Source: Bin87 sp963668585 (GTDB lineage Bacteria > Chloroflexota > Dehalococcoidia > Lucifugimonadales > UBA3495). Taken from it: DNA of 64,000 nt. The notes below the pieces were generated by a model. That model was given only the letters and a program-made list of their open reading frames with translations. It was not told the origin of the DNA and ran no database searches. Below are positions 15,890-26,586 of this stretch, one piece after another (within the stretch, counting starts at the first letter, position 1; every line of letters begins with the position of its first letter). Position numbers and translations under genes: made by a program. Location: contig OY764869.1 of the NCBI GenBank assembly GCA_963668585.1, positions 3,534,001 to 3,598,000 of the forward strand, given 5' to 3'.

Positions 15890-17217
15890 TCGTGGAAGCG
15901 TTGCAACAGGCTGTAGAGCGCCGCGGCCCCGAATTCCAGGGCCGTCACAGGCACACGTTCGTTGGCCGCGTGGATGGTTTTCAGGAAATCGAAGTCGGAC
16001 GGCAGGTTCATGGGCATCCACCCATAGGTTTGGATGCCAAGGCGGGCGAAGTGGCGACCGTCTGTGCCGGCCGGCATCAGCATGGGCACCGACACGCCAT
16101 CGGAGTCCTGTTCCTGAATGATCCCGGACAGCGTGTCGAAAAGCCCCATGTTGAAAATCCACGGCTTGGGCTGAAAGTTGACGGCCCGAAATTCAATGCC
16201 GGGGCCGGCGATGGCCTGGAGTTCGCCGAGCAAATCTTCGGAATCAAAGCCCGGGAGCATCCGGCAATCCAGGTTGACCGTGACCTCGCTGGGGATGACG
16301 TTGGCCTTTTCGCCTCCGTTGATGATGGTGGCGTTGGCCGTGTGCCGGAACAGCGGTTCCATCTCCCTGCCTACGGTCCCCATGCGGCGGAGCATACTGC
16401 CGGTGAAGGATGGGTTGAGCAGCAATTTCAGGAACGCGCTGTCGGGTAGCGGGAGACTGCCGCTCATGGCCTCCACCATCATCCGGGTCACCGGGTGGAT
16501 GTGGAACGGCAACGAGGTGCGGTCCAGTTTGACCAGGAACTCGGCCATGCGTGTGGGTGCGGTGTCGTGATGGACCAGCGAACCGTGCCCGCCGGGTCCG
16601 CGTGCGATGGCCTCAACCCGGCAGCCCTGCTTCTCGGCAACCTGCACCATGTAGAATTTGCGACCCCGATAGGTTTTGCTGAATCCGCCGAACTCACCGA
16701 CGGCATAGCGCGCGCCCTCGAACAACTCCGGACGGACGTCGGCCAGCCACGCCGCTCCGGTGTGGCCGCCCGCTTCTTCGTCGGACACCAGGGCGAGTAT
16801 CACATCGCCGGGAAGGTCAGCCCCTTCCAAATGCGCGCGCATGAAGGCGTCCATCATCATGGCGACGCCGCCCTTCATATCCAGAGCGCCGCGTCCCCAG
16901 ATGTAGCCATCCTGCAGCCGACCCTCGAATGGCGGCACATCCCAGGGCTGTGCGGCCGTGGGCACAACGTCGATATGTCCGTAGAGCAGCAGGGGTGGCG
17001 CATCTCCACGACCGGACAACCGGCTGACGACGTTCACCCGGTCCGGGTCGTCGCCCAGAAGTTCGGCGCTGATGCCGACACGGTTGAGCACATCCCGGCA
17101 GTACGCCGCACACGCTCGTTCGTTGCCGGGCGGGTTGGTGGTATCGTGGCGAATGAGTGCCTGCAGCAGTTCGGCGACGTGAGGCCGTTGCCTCGCCGTA
17201 TGCTCAAGGACAGTCAT
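15886..17217 (-). CDS. M20 family metallopeptidase (ArgE/DapE/CPG2-like)
   Basis: 443 residues. Zinc-dependent amidohydrolase of the acetylornithine deacetylase / succinyl-diaminopimelate desuccinylase class. Metal and catalytic motifs are visible: YGHIDVVP (near 80), GRGALDMKGG (near 110) and SDEEAGG (near 145), plus the dimerisation domain about 190-310. There is no signal peptide. An AAGAGA site precedes the ATG at 17217. It is in one minus-strand operon with the PAC2 protein upstream (12-base gap) and the lectin-like lipoprotein downstream. The exact substrate is not inferable. Confidence 0.88.
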   Translation of the reverse strand: MTVLEHTARQRPHVAELLQALIRHDTTNPPGNERACAAYCRDVLNRVGISAELLGDDPDRVNVVSRLSGRGDAPPLLLYGHIDVVPTAAQPWDVPPFEGRLQDGYIWGRGALDMKGGVAMMMDAFMRAHLEGADLPGDVILALVSDEEAGGHTGAAWLADVRPELFEGARYAVGEFGGFSKTYRGRKFYMVQVAEKQGCRVEAIARGPGGHGSLVHHDTAPTRMAEFLVKLDRTSLPFHIHPVTRMMVEAMSGSLPLPDSAFLKLLLNPSFTGSMLRRMGTVGREMEPLFRHTANATIINGGEKANVIPSEVTVNLDCRMLPGFDSEDLLGELQAIAGPGIEFRAVNFQPKPWIFNMGLFDTLSGIIQEQDSDGVSVPMLMPAGTDGRHFARLGIQTYGWMPMNLPSDFDFLKTIHAANERVPVTALEFGAAALYSLLQRFHE

Positions 17218-17229
17218 TCTCTTGGACGA

Positions 17230-18159
17230 TCAGACGCCGGGCGACCCGCGGTCAGGGTCGTCACTTTCGTCCCGGTCGTTTTCCTCACCGAGGTTCACGT
17301 CCAACCCCTGCAAGAACGCTTCGATGCTGGATGGCAGCGGAGTGGTCGGTTCGGGCCGATCGTCGCCGCCGTGCTCGCTGTCGTACATTTCCTCAATGCG
17401 GGTCAGCACGTCGCCGCTCGGTATCTGGCCATCGCGCGATGTGAGTTCGTCGTACTGTTTCTGGCCACGCTCGGTTTGAGCGATGTAGTCCGGCAACTCA
17501 TAGAGCCGGCACAGCAATTCCATCATTCGGGCCGCGCCCTGGTAGTCATCGTCCAGGTTCAGGTATTGAGGAAGGTGCACCACGAACGCGCGAGTTTCCA
17601 GCCCCATACTGGTGGCCGTTTCGCTGATGGTGTAGGTGATGGTGGTCGGCCCTTCGTAACTGCTAGGCTTGGCGTTGGCGATGCCGTAATCCCGTTCCAC
17701 GTTCTGACCGGTCCCGAGACCTGATACAACCAGCGGCCGGGTATGAGGCACCATGTCGTACATCCCGCCGACCAGGGCATACTGCTTGACACCAAAATAT
17801 TTGATGATCTCTAGCAGCGCTTCAGAGTAGTCCTCACCGTAGAGGTGCGGTTCCAGCAGGTGCGCCGTCAGGATGTGCGGCCCTTCCTCAGGATTCGCAT
17901 AGCGGATGATCGTGTTGGGTATGGTGACCTCGCGGTTGCCGCTGACCAGGTAGGATCGCGGGCGGTAGCGCGTGAAGTCGTAGAAATGACCGGGACGGTG
18001 CAGTCGTCCCAATTCCTTGCTGCGCAGGTGGCGCTCGATGCGTCCCAACGACAGACTCCCCACGTTGCCCACATCGATCCATGGCCGCAGCACGGCCAGC
18101 ATATGGGGGTCGCGCAACTCCGGAACAGGCTCTGCGATGTCAAATTCGCCGATTCGCAT
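17230..18159 (-). CDS. PAC2 family protein
   Basis: 309 residues, related to the PAC2 proteasome-assembly-chaperone superfamily (COG1938/COG2047), conserved in actinobacteria, archaea and Chloroflexi. Typical are the core YFGVKQYALVGGMYDMVPHT, the GxGxG-like region (GLGTGQNV) and a C-terminal acidic tail (GGDDRPEP then DESDDPD). The bacterial function is unknown. First gene of the minus-strand operon with the M20 peptidase. Confidence 0.8.
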   Translation of the reverse strand: MRIGEFDIAEPVPELRDPHMLAVLRPWIDVGNVGSLSLGRIERHLRSKELGRLHRPGHFYDFTRYRPRSYLVSGNREVTIPNTIIRYANPEEGPHILTAHLLEPHLYGEDYSEALLEIIKYFGVKQYALVGGMYDMVPHTRPLVVSGLGTGQNVERDYGIANAKPSSYEGPTTITYTISETATSMGLETRAFVVHLPQYLNLDDDYQGAARMMELLCRLYELPDYIAQTERGQKQYDELTSRDGQIPSGDVLTRIEEMYDSEHGGDDRPEPTTPLPSSIEAFLQGLDVNLGEENDRDESDDPDRGSPGV

Positions 18160-18615
18160 AGGTGATTATCAAAGTAACATCGGCGATATTTCGAGTCAAG
18201 GACATGGGCAATCTCGACCGGGCGATTCGATCACTCCCCTTCGACAAATCGCCCCGTTCGTCCTGCGCCCATTTGCGGACGTACGTATGGAGGGCGATAA
18301 ACGATTCGGCCCAGGGTCGCCGGTTTTTGTCGGGAACCTTTTCTCGGGATAATCGAATTATCCTGAAGCCGCGTGAGGTGTACTTGACTGCCGCGTCGTG
18401 CCGTTGTAACATGGCGGGAACCATGGCGACACGGTTCGTGTACTGTTGCTTTAGCCTGTTGCCTGGTGTTATCGGGCAGATTGACCCGGGGACTCCCGCG
18501 ACCTCAATCTCCCTTCACTCAGGAACGCCCCAGAATCGCGGAATACGCCGGGAAGGCGTGCAAGGGCCAATTGCGTCCCTTCGGCGACGTCAGGCGTTGG
18601 GTCCACCAGTCATAT
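18160..18615. other. Intergenic region between divergent PAC2 and pyrG genes
   Basis: About 455 bases. The open frames on both strands here lack ribosome sites and family features. A possible pyrG promoter is TTGACT (18384-18389), 17 bases, TAACAT (18407-18412), which would leave a leader of about 195 bases. No attenuator hairpin was recognised. Confidence 0.45.
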
Positions 18616-20277
18616 ATGCCCACTAAGTACATTTTCGTAACCGGGGGCGTGGTCAGCTCCATCGGTAAGGGCATCTGCGTTGCGTCCATCGGACGCATCC
18701 TGAAGAGTCAAGGGCTATCGGTCACCGTGGTGAAGTTGGATCCCTACCTGAATGTGGATCCAGGGACCATGTCCCCGTACCAGCACGGAGAGGTATTCGT
18801 CACCAAAGACGGCGGCGAGACCGATTTGGATCTGGGCCACTATGAGAGATTCATCGACGTTGAACTGACGCGGGACAGCAACGTAACCGCAGGACAAACC
18901 TACCTGGAACTGATAACCCGCGAACGCCGGGGGGACTTTCTCGGGGGCACCATCCAGACGGTGCCTCACCTGACCAATGAAATCAAAAACCGGTTGATAA
19001 CTCTGGCCGAAAAATCCAACTCTGACGTGGTGGTCGTGGAAGTTGGCGGAACCGTGGGCGACATCGAAGGCCTGCCCTTCCTGGAAGCCATTCGACAAAT
19101 GAGAAATACGGTGGGGCGCCGTAATGTGTTCTACATCCACCTCACCTTGCTGCCCTTCATATCCGCCTCTGAAGAACTCAAAACCAAACCGACTCAGCAC
19201 AGCGTAAAAGAATTGCGTAGCATCGGCATTCAGCCCGACGCCCTGATCTGCCGCAGCGACTCGGAAATGAACCGGAGCATACAGGAGAAACTGTCGCTGT
19301 TTTGCGACGTGGAAACCGAAGCGGTGTTCCCGATGCCAACTGTCAACAACGTGTACGAAGTGCCCCTGATCATGGAGCAGTTCGGGTTGGGCCGGTTCCT
19401 GGCGCAATCCCTGGATCTCAGCGGGCACCGGGATCTGGTCGAATGGTACGGCTTGGTGGACCGGATGAACGCGGCGGAACGCGTGGTACCCATCGCCGTA
19501 GTCGGAAAGTACGTGGAATACCCCGATTCGTACATGTCGGTGCGAGAGGCCCTGCGCCACGCCGCCGCATCCTGCGGCCTGCGAGCCGAAATCCGGTGGG
19601 TGCATTCGGAAGCAGTGGAACGGGACGGGCCGGACGAGTATCTGAAGGACGTGTGCGGTATCGTGGTGCCCGGCGGGTTCGGGTCCCGGGGCGTGGAAGG
19701 CATGGTGGAAACCAGCCGGTACGCGCGAGACAAAGAAGTACCGTACCTGGGCCTATGCCTGGGGATGCAGGTCATGGTGATAGACTGGGCGCGCGACGTG
19801 GCCGGTCTGCGCTGGGCCAACTCGTCGGAGTTGGATCCGGATTGCGAGCATCCGGTTATCGACATCATGCGTGGTCAACGCGGGATCACCGACCTGGGGG
19901 GCACGATGCGGTTGGGCCAGTACCCCTGCCGGCCGCAGACCAACACCCAAATGGCGCGGGCTTACGGTCATGAACGCCCCGAGGTTATGGAGCGCCATCG
20001 ACACCGCTACGAAGTCAACAACAAATACCGAGAATCCCTGGAAGCCTCCGGAATGGTGATGAGTGGACTCTCACCTGATGGAGAGCTGGTGGAAGCGGCC
20101 GAAGTGCCGGACCATCCCTTCATGGTGGGCGTGCAGTTCCATCCTGAATTTCAGTCCAGGCCCAACCGACCGCATCCGCTGTTCTGTGCACTGATGGGAC
20201 AGGCGAGAGACACCGTGCGCGAAGGCAAGCAGTTGCCGTTCAGTCGCCCCGGGTGGTGGTCGTTTTCAGCGCAGTAG
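18616..20277 (+). CDS. pyrG: CTP synthase
   Basis: 553 residues, normal length. It makes CTP from UTP, ATP and glutamine. The ATG at 18616 gives the canonical N-terminus KYIFVTGGVVSSIGKG with its P-loop. The synthase domain spans 1-270 (DPYLNVDPGTMSPYQHGEV, KTKPTQHSV), and the class I glutamine amidotransferase domain about 295-540 carries its Cys in GLCLGMQ and His/Glu in QFHPEFQ. The open frame continues upstream but without start support. Confidence 0.97.
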   Translation: MPTKYIFVTGGVVSSIGKGICVASIGRILKSQGLSVTVVKLDPYLNVDPGTMSPYQHGEVFVTKDGGETDLDLGHYERFIDVELTRDSNVTAGQTYLELITRERRGDFLGGTIQTVPHLTNEIKNRLITLAEKSNSDVVVVEVGGTVGDIEGLPFLEAIRQMRNTVGRRNVFYIHLTLLPFISASEELKTKPTQHSVKELRSIGIQPDALICRSDSEMNRSIQEKLSLFCDVETEAVFPMPTVNNVYEVPLIMEQFGLGRFLAQSLDLSGHRDLVEWYGLVDRMNAAERVVPIAVVGKYVEYPDSYMSVREALRHAAASCGLRAEIRWVHSEAVERDGPDEYLKDVCGIVVPGGFGSRGVEGMVETSRYARDKEVPYLGLCLGMQVMVIDWARDVAGLRWANSSELDPDCEHPVIDIMRGQRGITDLGGTMRLGQYPCRPQTNTQMARAYGHERPEVMERHRHRYEVNNKYRESLEASGMVMSGLSPDGELVEAAEVPDHPFMVGVQFHPEFQSRPNRPHPLFCALMGQARDTVREGKQLPFSRPGWWSFSAQ

Positions 20278-20457
20278 TTCCGTAAAACACGATTTTTCAA
20301 TCGACCAAATGACCGCCGCACTGTCGGCGTAAATCCTTTACCCCGACCGACCCCTGATTCCGGCAAACGGACCCGGAAACCTCCGCACCCCGGAGTTGCA
20401 GTTGCATTCGCAGCGATTGCTTCCGAAGCGAAAGTTCCGGCGCCGGGAGGATAAGCA

Positions 20458-21117
20458 ATGAAACTATTCTTGGACACCGCCAACATCGACGAGATACGCT
20501 CCGGCGCCGAATTGGGCGTCATTTCCGGAGTAACCACCAATCCGTCCCTGGCTGCCAAAGAGGGGATCGGAGGCGCGGAGGGCTACCGGGCTGCCGTGCA
20601 GGAGATCGCCGACATCATCGACGGCCCCATTTCGGTGGAAGTGGTGAGCACTGACGCCGCCGGCATGATCGCCGAAGGGCGCGACATCGCCGAGTGGATC
20701 CCTAACCCATGGGTGAAAATACCCAGCACCGAAGAGGGGTTCAAAGCGATCAGCGTGCTGGCGCGCGACGGCATCCAGATCAACCAGACCCTGGTGTTCA
20801 CTGTTAACCAGGCGCTGCTGGGCGCGAACGCCGGCAGCACGGTGGTCAGTCCGTTTGTGGGCCGCCTGGACGATATCGGGCAGGACGGCATGGCCCTTGT
20901 TCAGGACATTGTCGGGGTGTACCGCCAACAGAACATCGAGACCCTGGTGATGGCGGCCAGCATTCGCGGCGCGCGCCATTGCACCACCGCCGCCGTCGCG
21001 GGCGCTGACATTTCCACCGTGCCCTACAACGTGTTGACGCAGATGATCAAACACCCACTGACCGACGCCGGTCTATCGAGATTCCTGCAAGACTGGCAAC
21101 AAGCATCCGGAGGCTGA
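20458..21117 (+). CDS. Transaldolase, small (TalC / fructose-6-phosphate aldolase) type
   Basis: 219 residues, matching the 215-220 residue single-domain TalC/FSA subfamily. The N-terminus MKLFLDTANIDEIR, the Schiff-base region (PNPWVKIPSTEEG, Lys near 87) and GASIRG-like MAASIRGARH are visible. A GGGAGG site precedes the ATG. It interconverts C3/C7 and C4/C6 sugars in the non-oxidative pentose phosphate pathway, or acts as an aldolase. It is followed after 4 bases by rho, a pairing that suggests one transcript. Confidence 0.92.
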   Translation: MKLFLDTANIDEIRSGAELGVISGVTTNPSLAAKEGIGGAEGYRAAVQEIADIIDGPISVEVVSTDAAGMIAEGRDIAEWIPNPWVKIPSTEEGFKAISVLARDGIQINQTLVFTVNQALLGANAGSTVVSPFVGRLDDIGQDGMALVQDIVGVYRQQNIETLVMAASIRGARHCTTAAVAGADISTVPYNVLTQMIKHPLTDAGLSRFLQDWQQASGG

Positions 21118-21121
21118 CAAT

Positions 21122-22558
<1,437 letters not shown>

Positions 22559-22584
22559 GCCCAACCCCAATCGGAGCATTCTCT

Positions 22585-22606
22585 GGGGCGGCCTGAAGGT
22601 CGCCCC
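22585..22606 (+). terminator. Hairpin after rho, probable terminator
   Basis: GGGGCGGCC-TGAA-GGTCGCCCC, a strong stem (one G-T pair) with a tetraloop, 27 bases after the rho stop. Only a short mixed T-run (GTTGCGTATT) follows, so termination may be weak. Confidence 0.55.
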
Positions 22607-22634
22607 GTTGCGTATTACCTCGCACATGGCAACG

Positions 22635-22664
22635 GCGACAGTGTTTGGAAAATGGAATTATAAT
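22635..22664 (+). promoter_or_regulatory. Possible promoter of the two-component operon
   Basis: GCGACA (22635-22640), 18 bases, TATAAT (22659-22664). The -10 box is perfect and the -35 is a partial match. It lies about 90 bases before the response regulator. Confidence 0.5.
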
Positions 22665-22754
22665 AATCGGTGGATCAGCGATAGCGTTATGGTTATCGCA
22701 ATCACGCCACCTACCGTGATACAAATGCAACTGCCCGTCAGGATATAGGCTCAA

Positions 22755-23537
22755 ATGTCCCCGCGTTCCGGAAATATCCTGATCGTTGATGACGAGGCCA
22801 CCTCCGCCATCGTGCGGGCAGTGCGCCGTCGCTTGGAAGATGAGGGCTGGACCACCAGGGTGGTCAGCAAAGGGGAACACGGCTCTGCCGACGATATGTT
22901 GTGGGCTGCCATGGAAGCCATCGAAGACTCCGTCCCCGACGGCGTGATCCTGGACGTGCGGCTGGGAGAATACCGGGACGACCAGTTCAAGGGACTCGAC
23001 CTGCTGAAACGCATCGTTGCAGACCGGCCCCGGCTGCCGGTGCTGATGTTCACGCAGTACAGCCAGGGAGTTGAACGGGAAACGGTGGCCCGGAGCGCGC
23101 TGCAGGTGGAAGCGCCGGTTGAGTTCATCGACAAACTGGCTTCCCCGGAAGAGGTGGCTCTCAGAATGCGGCGGTTGGTGGGCGCCGACCCCGGAACCAT
23201 TGCCGTCGGCAACCGCATTGTGCTGGACGGCGACGCGGCCACGGTGTTGGTATTGGACGACCAGGGCATCCGAACCCCGGTCCCGGAAGTCACCGGCCGC
23301 CGCTTTGAAATCCTGCGCGAGTTGGCGCAAGCCTGGTATCGCAGCCCCGGCAACGTGGTGCCTTTTGACCGGTTGGAACGATATCTCGAAGGGGACGATA
23401 CCCGAGCATCCCTCAGGGTGCGCATTCGGGAGATAAAGGTGTCGATGGGTCGCGCTCTGGGTCAGGCCCTGGGAGCCAACGACTTCATCGTCAGCGTTCG
23501 CGACCGCGGTTATCGGCTCCTGCCGCCGCGAGAATAG
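22755..23537 (+). CDS. Response regulator with receiver and winged-helix output domain
   Basis: 260 residues. The receiver domain (1-140) has the acidic pair in LIVDDE, phospho-acceptor Asp in VILDVRLGE near 58, Thr/Ser in MFTQYS and Lys in EFIDKLA. The C-terminal half (170-260) resembles an OmpR-type winged helix (RRFEILRELAQAW, then RASLRVRIREIKVSMGRAL and a GYRLLPPRE ending). No GGAGG precedes the ATG. It is followed by its histidine kinase after 7 bases. Target genes are unknown. Confidence 0.85.
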   Translation: MSPRSGNILIVDDEATSAIVRAVRRRLEDEGWTTRVVSKGEHGSADDMLWAAMEAIEDSVPDGVILDVRLGEYRDDQFKGLDLLKRIVADRPRLPVLMFTQYSQGVERETVARSALQVEAPVEFIDKLASPEEVALRMRRLVGADPGTIAVGNRIVLDGDAATVLVLDDQGIRTPVPEVTGRRFEILRELAQAWYRSPGNVVPFDRLERYLEGDDTRASLRVRIREIKVSMGRALGQALGANDFIVSVRDRGYRLLPPRE

Positions 23538-23544
23538 GGTAGTT

Positions 23545-24528
23545 ATGGCGACGCTGCCACCCCCACGCATCAGCGGGCACCCCGCTCTGGCCTACGCAGG
23601 AATATTCCTCGCGATTGCAGGGCTGGCGGTGATGGTAGTATCGCTTTTCCTCCCGCTGACCTGGCTGTTCCCGGAACCCTGGCCGGTTGAACCACTGAGC
23701 TACATGGCAATCGCCAGCGTGGTGGTTGGTCTGGCGGTTGCAGTGGGCGGATACATGGCGGCTAGCGGCAAGCGCGGCAACAATAACGGTCTCAGCGGCA
23801 TGGACGATTGGAGCCGGTTGACCGAGCAGCAGTTCGAGACCTTCCAGCACGACCTGGGCCGGCCCATGCGTCGCATCCTGGGCAAATGCAGGGAAGTTCG
23901 GGGCGTGCTGGCGGCCACCGGCGAAGACGTTTCTATCGTGGTTCATGAACTGCTGGACGAGATCGAGGAGCAGGCTCCGTCGTTCCGGCTGATGATGGCC
24001 AACATGCAGGTCATGATCAACCTGGAAACCCCGGACGCCCCGGTTGAGCGCTATCCCGTAGAACCGACGGCGGTTGTCAGTCGTATCGTAGAACGCTACA
24101 CCGGTCAGGCCATTGAGCAAGGCAAGGACATGGCCTGGTGGTCTGAACCCGAAGAATTCGGCCTGGTCTATTCAGACGCCGCGGCGTTGGAGCATATCAT
24201 CGCAAACCTGGCGGACAACGCTCTCCGGTACGGCGGAGACTACATAGAGATCACAGTTACACGCGACCAGGAAACCTTCTGGGTGTGTGTGACCGATGAC
24301 GGTCCCGGCATCCCGGACCACTACCGACCGCACCTCTTCACCCGGGGTTGGACGCCCGAGATGGGCCGAAGCGAAGAAAAGACCTCGTCCGGGCTGGGTC
24401 TTTACATCAGCCGTACACTGGCTCACCGGTACGGCGGCACTTTGACGGTTTCTTCGGTGGTTGCGCCCAGCCCCGACCACCATACCGTGTTTGCATTAGC
24501 CCTGCCCATAGGCTCACCCGACGCGTGA
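23545..24528 (+). CDS. Membrane sensor histidine kinase
   Basis: 327 residues. Two transmembrane segments at about 12-40 and 50-72 are joined by a very short extracytoplasmic loop, so the signal is probably sensed in the membrane or cytoplasm. The phospho-acceptor region FQHDLGRPMRRI is near residue 100. The ATPase domain has N-box NLADNALRYGG, G1 DDGPGIP and G2 SSGLGLYISRTLAHRYGG. No HAMP or PAS domain is seen. Paired with the response regulator just upstream. Confidence 0.87.
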   Translation: MATLPPPRISGHPALAYAGIFLAIAGLAVMVVSLFLPLTWLFPEPWPVEPLSYMAIASVVVGLAVAVGGYMAASGKRGNNNGLSGMDDWSRLTEQQFETFQHDLGRPMRRILGKCREVRGVLAATGEDVSIVVHELLDEIEEQAPSFRLMMANMQVMINLETPDAPVERYPVEPTAVVSRIVERYTGQAIEQGKDMAWWSEPEEFGLVYSDAAALEHIIANLADNALRYGGDYIEITVTRDQETFWVCVTDDGPGIPDHYRPHLFTRGWTPEMGRSEEKTSSGLGLYISRTLAHRYGGTLTVSSVVAPSPDHHTVFALALPIGSPDA

Positions 24529-24592
24529 ACCGGTCCAATCCGGTAACCGTCTCGTCGGTGCAAGATCCCATCCATCCCCTGCGGCCCACGCT

Positions 24593-25438
24593 TTGCGACA
24601 ACGGATTTTAGCAACAAGCCTGGCATCGCTGGTCATCGTGGTGTTCATGGCCGTTTGGGCGTTCGCGCTGCCCGGGACTCCCGACGCGCCAGCCAGCGTA
24701 CGCACCGGGCCCACGCCCACGCCGGTGGTAGTGACGCCGACTCTGCCGGCGCCCACTTCAACACCCGCCCCTACAGTAACGCCCACGCCGACTCCAACCC
24801 CGTCGCTGCCAACACCCACTCCGACGCCAACACCCACTCCGGCCCCCACACCCACGCCGACTCCAACCCCGACTCCCGCGAAACCCACGCCGGCTCCACC
24901 CACGCATTTCCTCGTGGTCAATCATCCCACCAATTTGGAAGTGATTCGCGGAGACCCGGAAATTGATGTGTTCGGCACCACGCTGCCGGGTTCAATTCTG
25001 GAGATCAGTTACGACAACCGGGAGGACATGGAGCGCGATATCACCCTGCGGGCAGACAGCACCGGGCGATTCATCGCAACCATACCGCTGGCGGAAGGGT
25101 TCAACGTGATAGAAGTCATCAGCCACAACAGCGCATCGCCGGAACCCAGGCATCAATTGCTGCAGTTGACCTACGACAGCAGTCCGCTGACCCTTTTCCT
25201 GGTTGTCACCGATCCCGCCGACGGAGTTTCCGTTACCGATCGTGTTGTGACCATTTCCGGCGAGACCCTGCCCGGAGCCGAGGTGGTGGTCAACGAAATC
25301 ATACCGGCCATCCCCGACTCGTCAGGCATATGGCGCGCCGACATCCGGCTGCAGACCGGCGCCAACGAGATCCGCGTGCGCGCTTTCTACGAGGGCAACG
25401 TGGTGCAAACGACCGTCGCACTTAACTACGAACGATAG
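24593..25438 (+). CDS. Thr-Pro-rich membrane-anchored protein with two Ig-like domains
   Basis: 281 residues from a TTG start; no in-frame ATG fits the signal, so the start is uncertain. An N-terminal hydrophobic helix (about 5-27) is followed by a Pro-Thr linker (about 38-100) typical of Chloroflexi surface proteins. Two beta-sandwich repeats of about 80 residues follow (FLVVNHPTNLEVIRGDPEID... and FLVVTDPADGVSVTDRVVTI...), resembling bacterial Ig-like/glucodextranase-B-like domains. Probably cell-surface. The gene stands 64 bases after the histidine kinase. The repetitive Thr-Pro coding DNA is not a CRISPR or satellite. Confidence 0.75.
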   Translation: MRQRILATSLASLVIVVFMAVWAFALPGTPDAPASVRTGPTPTPVVVTPTLPAPTSTPAPTVTPTPTPTPSLPTPTPTPTPTPAPTPTPTPTPTPAKPTPAPPTHFLVVNHPTNLEVIRGDPEIDVFGTTLPGSILEISYDNREDMERDITLRADSTGRFIATIPLAEGFNVIEVISHNSASPEPRHQLLQLTYDSSPLTLFLVVTDPADGVSVTDRVVTISGETLPGAEVVVNEIIPAIPDSSGIWRADIRLQTGANEIRVRAFYEGNVVQTTVALNYER

Positions 25439-25533
25439 ATGGGACGCGACGGATCGCGCGCCAACCCTCGGGCAATCAACGCAGCCCGTCGAGGACCGAC
25501 AATCGCGCGTCCTCGGGATTTCGAGCGCCGTGT

Positions 25534-25562
25534 TTGATTACACCGGAGTCGGCGGCTATAAT
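25534..25562 (+). promoter_or_regulatory. Sigma-70-type promoter of pdxS-pdxT
   Basis: TTGATT (25534-25539), 17-base spacer, TATAAT (25557-25562), about 40 bases upstream of the pdxS ATG, which itself has GAGGAGG before it. Confidence 0.75.
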
Positions 25563-25602
25563 GGTCGACTAGCATCCCTACCGAATAGAGGAGGCTCCTT
25601 CA

Positions 25603-26496
25603 ATGGTTGCTGACATCCTGACCGGCACTTTTACCGTCAAATCCGGCCACGCTCAAATGCTCAAGGGCGGCGTCATAATGGACGTGGTCACTCCTGAACA
25701 AGCCCGTATCGCCCAGGAAGCCGGCGCCGTCGCTGTGATGGCCCTGGAACGCGTACCCGCCGACATCCGGGCCGATGGCGGCGTGGCGCGCATGAGCGAC
25801 CCGTCAATGATCGCCGATATCATAGACGCGGTATCCATCCCCGTTATGGCCAAGTGCCGCATCGGGCATTTCGTTGAAGCGCAGATTCTCCAGGCTCTGG
25901 GCGTGGACTACGTTGACGAATCCGAAGTTCTCACTCCCGCCGACGAGATGCATCACGTCTGGAAGCACGATTTCACCGTGCCGTTCGTCTGTGGCTGCCG
26001 CGATCTGGGTGAAGCGCTTCGCCGCATTTCCGAAGGCGCGGCCATGATCCGCACCAAGGGTGAAGCCGGCACCGGCGACGTGGTGGAAGCGGTCCGCCAC
26101 ATGCGCGCCGTGCAGGACGCCATCCGCAAGTTACAGAACATGCCCGACGACGAGTTGGTGGTGGAGGCTCGTGACCTGCGCGTCAGCCTTGACCTGCTGC
26201 AACAAACCCGCGAAGAGGGTCGTATGCCTGTGGTCAACTTCGCCGCCGGTGGTGTCGCAACTCCCGCCGACGCAGCGTTGATGATGCAATTGGGCGCGGA
26301 CGGTGTCTTCGTCGGCTCAGGCATCTTCAAGTCCGGTGACCCGGCCAGCCGCGGACACGCCATCGTTCAGGCAGTCACGCACTACAACGACCCTGACATC
26401 CTGGCCCATGTTTCCAAGGACCTGGGTGAGCCCATGGTCGGCAGAAGCGTCCGGGAACTCTCGGAAAGCGAACTGCTGGCCCCCCGCAGCGTCTGA
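25603..26496 (+). CDS. pdxS: Pyridoxal 5'-phosphate synthase, synthase subunit
   Basis: 297 residues, usual length. A (beta/alpha)8 barrel that makes PLP from ribose 5-phosphate, glyceraldehyde 3-phosphate and ammonia supplied by PdxT. Conserved segments are KGGVIMDVVTPEQARIAQEA, MALERVPADIRADGGVARM, the Lys in MAKCRIGHF, IRTKGEAGTG, and GSGIFKSGDP near the C-terminus. Followed by pdxT. Confidence 0.98.
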   Translation: MVADILTGTFTVKSGHAQMLKGGVIMDVVTPEQARIAQEAGAVAVMALERVPADIRADGGVARMSDPSMIADIIDAVSIPVMAKCRIGHFVEAQILQALGVDYVDESEVLTPADEMHHVWKHDFTVPFVCGCRDLGEALRRISEGAAMIRTKGEAGTGDVVEAVRHMRAVQDAIRKLQNMPDDELVVEARDLRVSLDLLQQTREEGRMPVVNFAAGGVATPADAALMMQLGADGVFVGSGIFKSGDPASRGHAIVQAVTHYNDPDILAHVSKDLGEPMVGRSVRELSESELLAPRSV

Positions 26497-26505
26497 CAAA
26501 TCTTC

Positions 26506-26535
26506 GACTCGTTGGGGCGTCTGCTTCAACGAGTC
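26506..26535 (+). other. Perfect hairpin between pdxS and pdxT
   Basis: A 9-bp stem GACTCGTTG / CAACGAGTC with a 12-base loop starts 9 bases after the pdxS stop. No T-run follows, so it is more likely to stabilise or process the mRNA, lowering pdxT relative to pdxS, than to terminate. Inferred. Confidence 0.5.
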
Positions 26536-26586
26536 AACAACACCCGAACAGCGAAACGGACCTGGACATATCGGCTGGTCACTTAG

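Noticed and set aside
18162..18626. Open frame before pyrG, in frame with no known protein
   Set aside because: No ribosome site, no family features, Arg/Ser-rich; likely untranslated leader.
24700..24900. Dense repeat resembling a satellite or CRISPR array
   Set aside because: It encodes the Thr-Pro linker of a secreted protein; spacers and unit length do not fit CRISPR.
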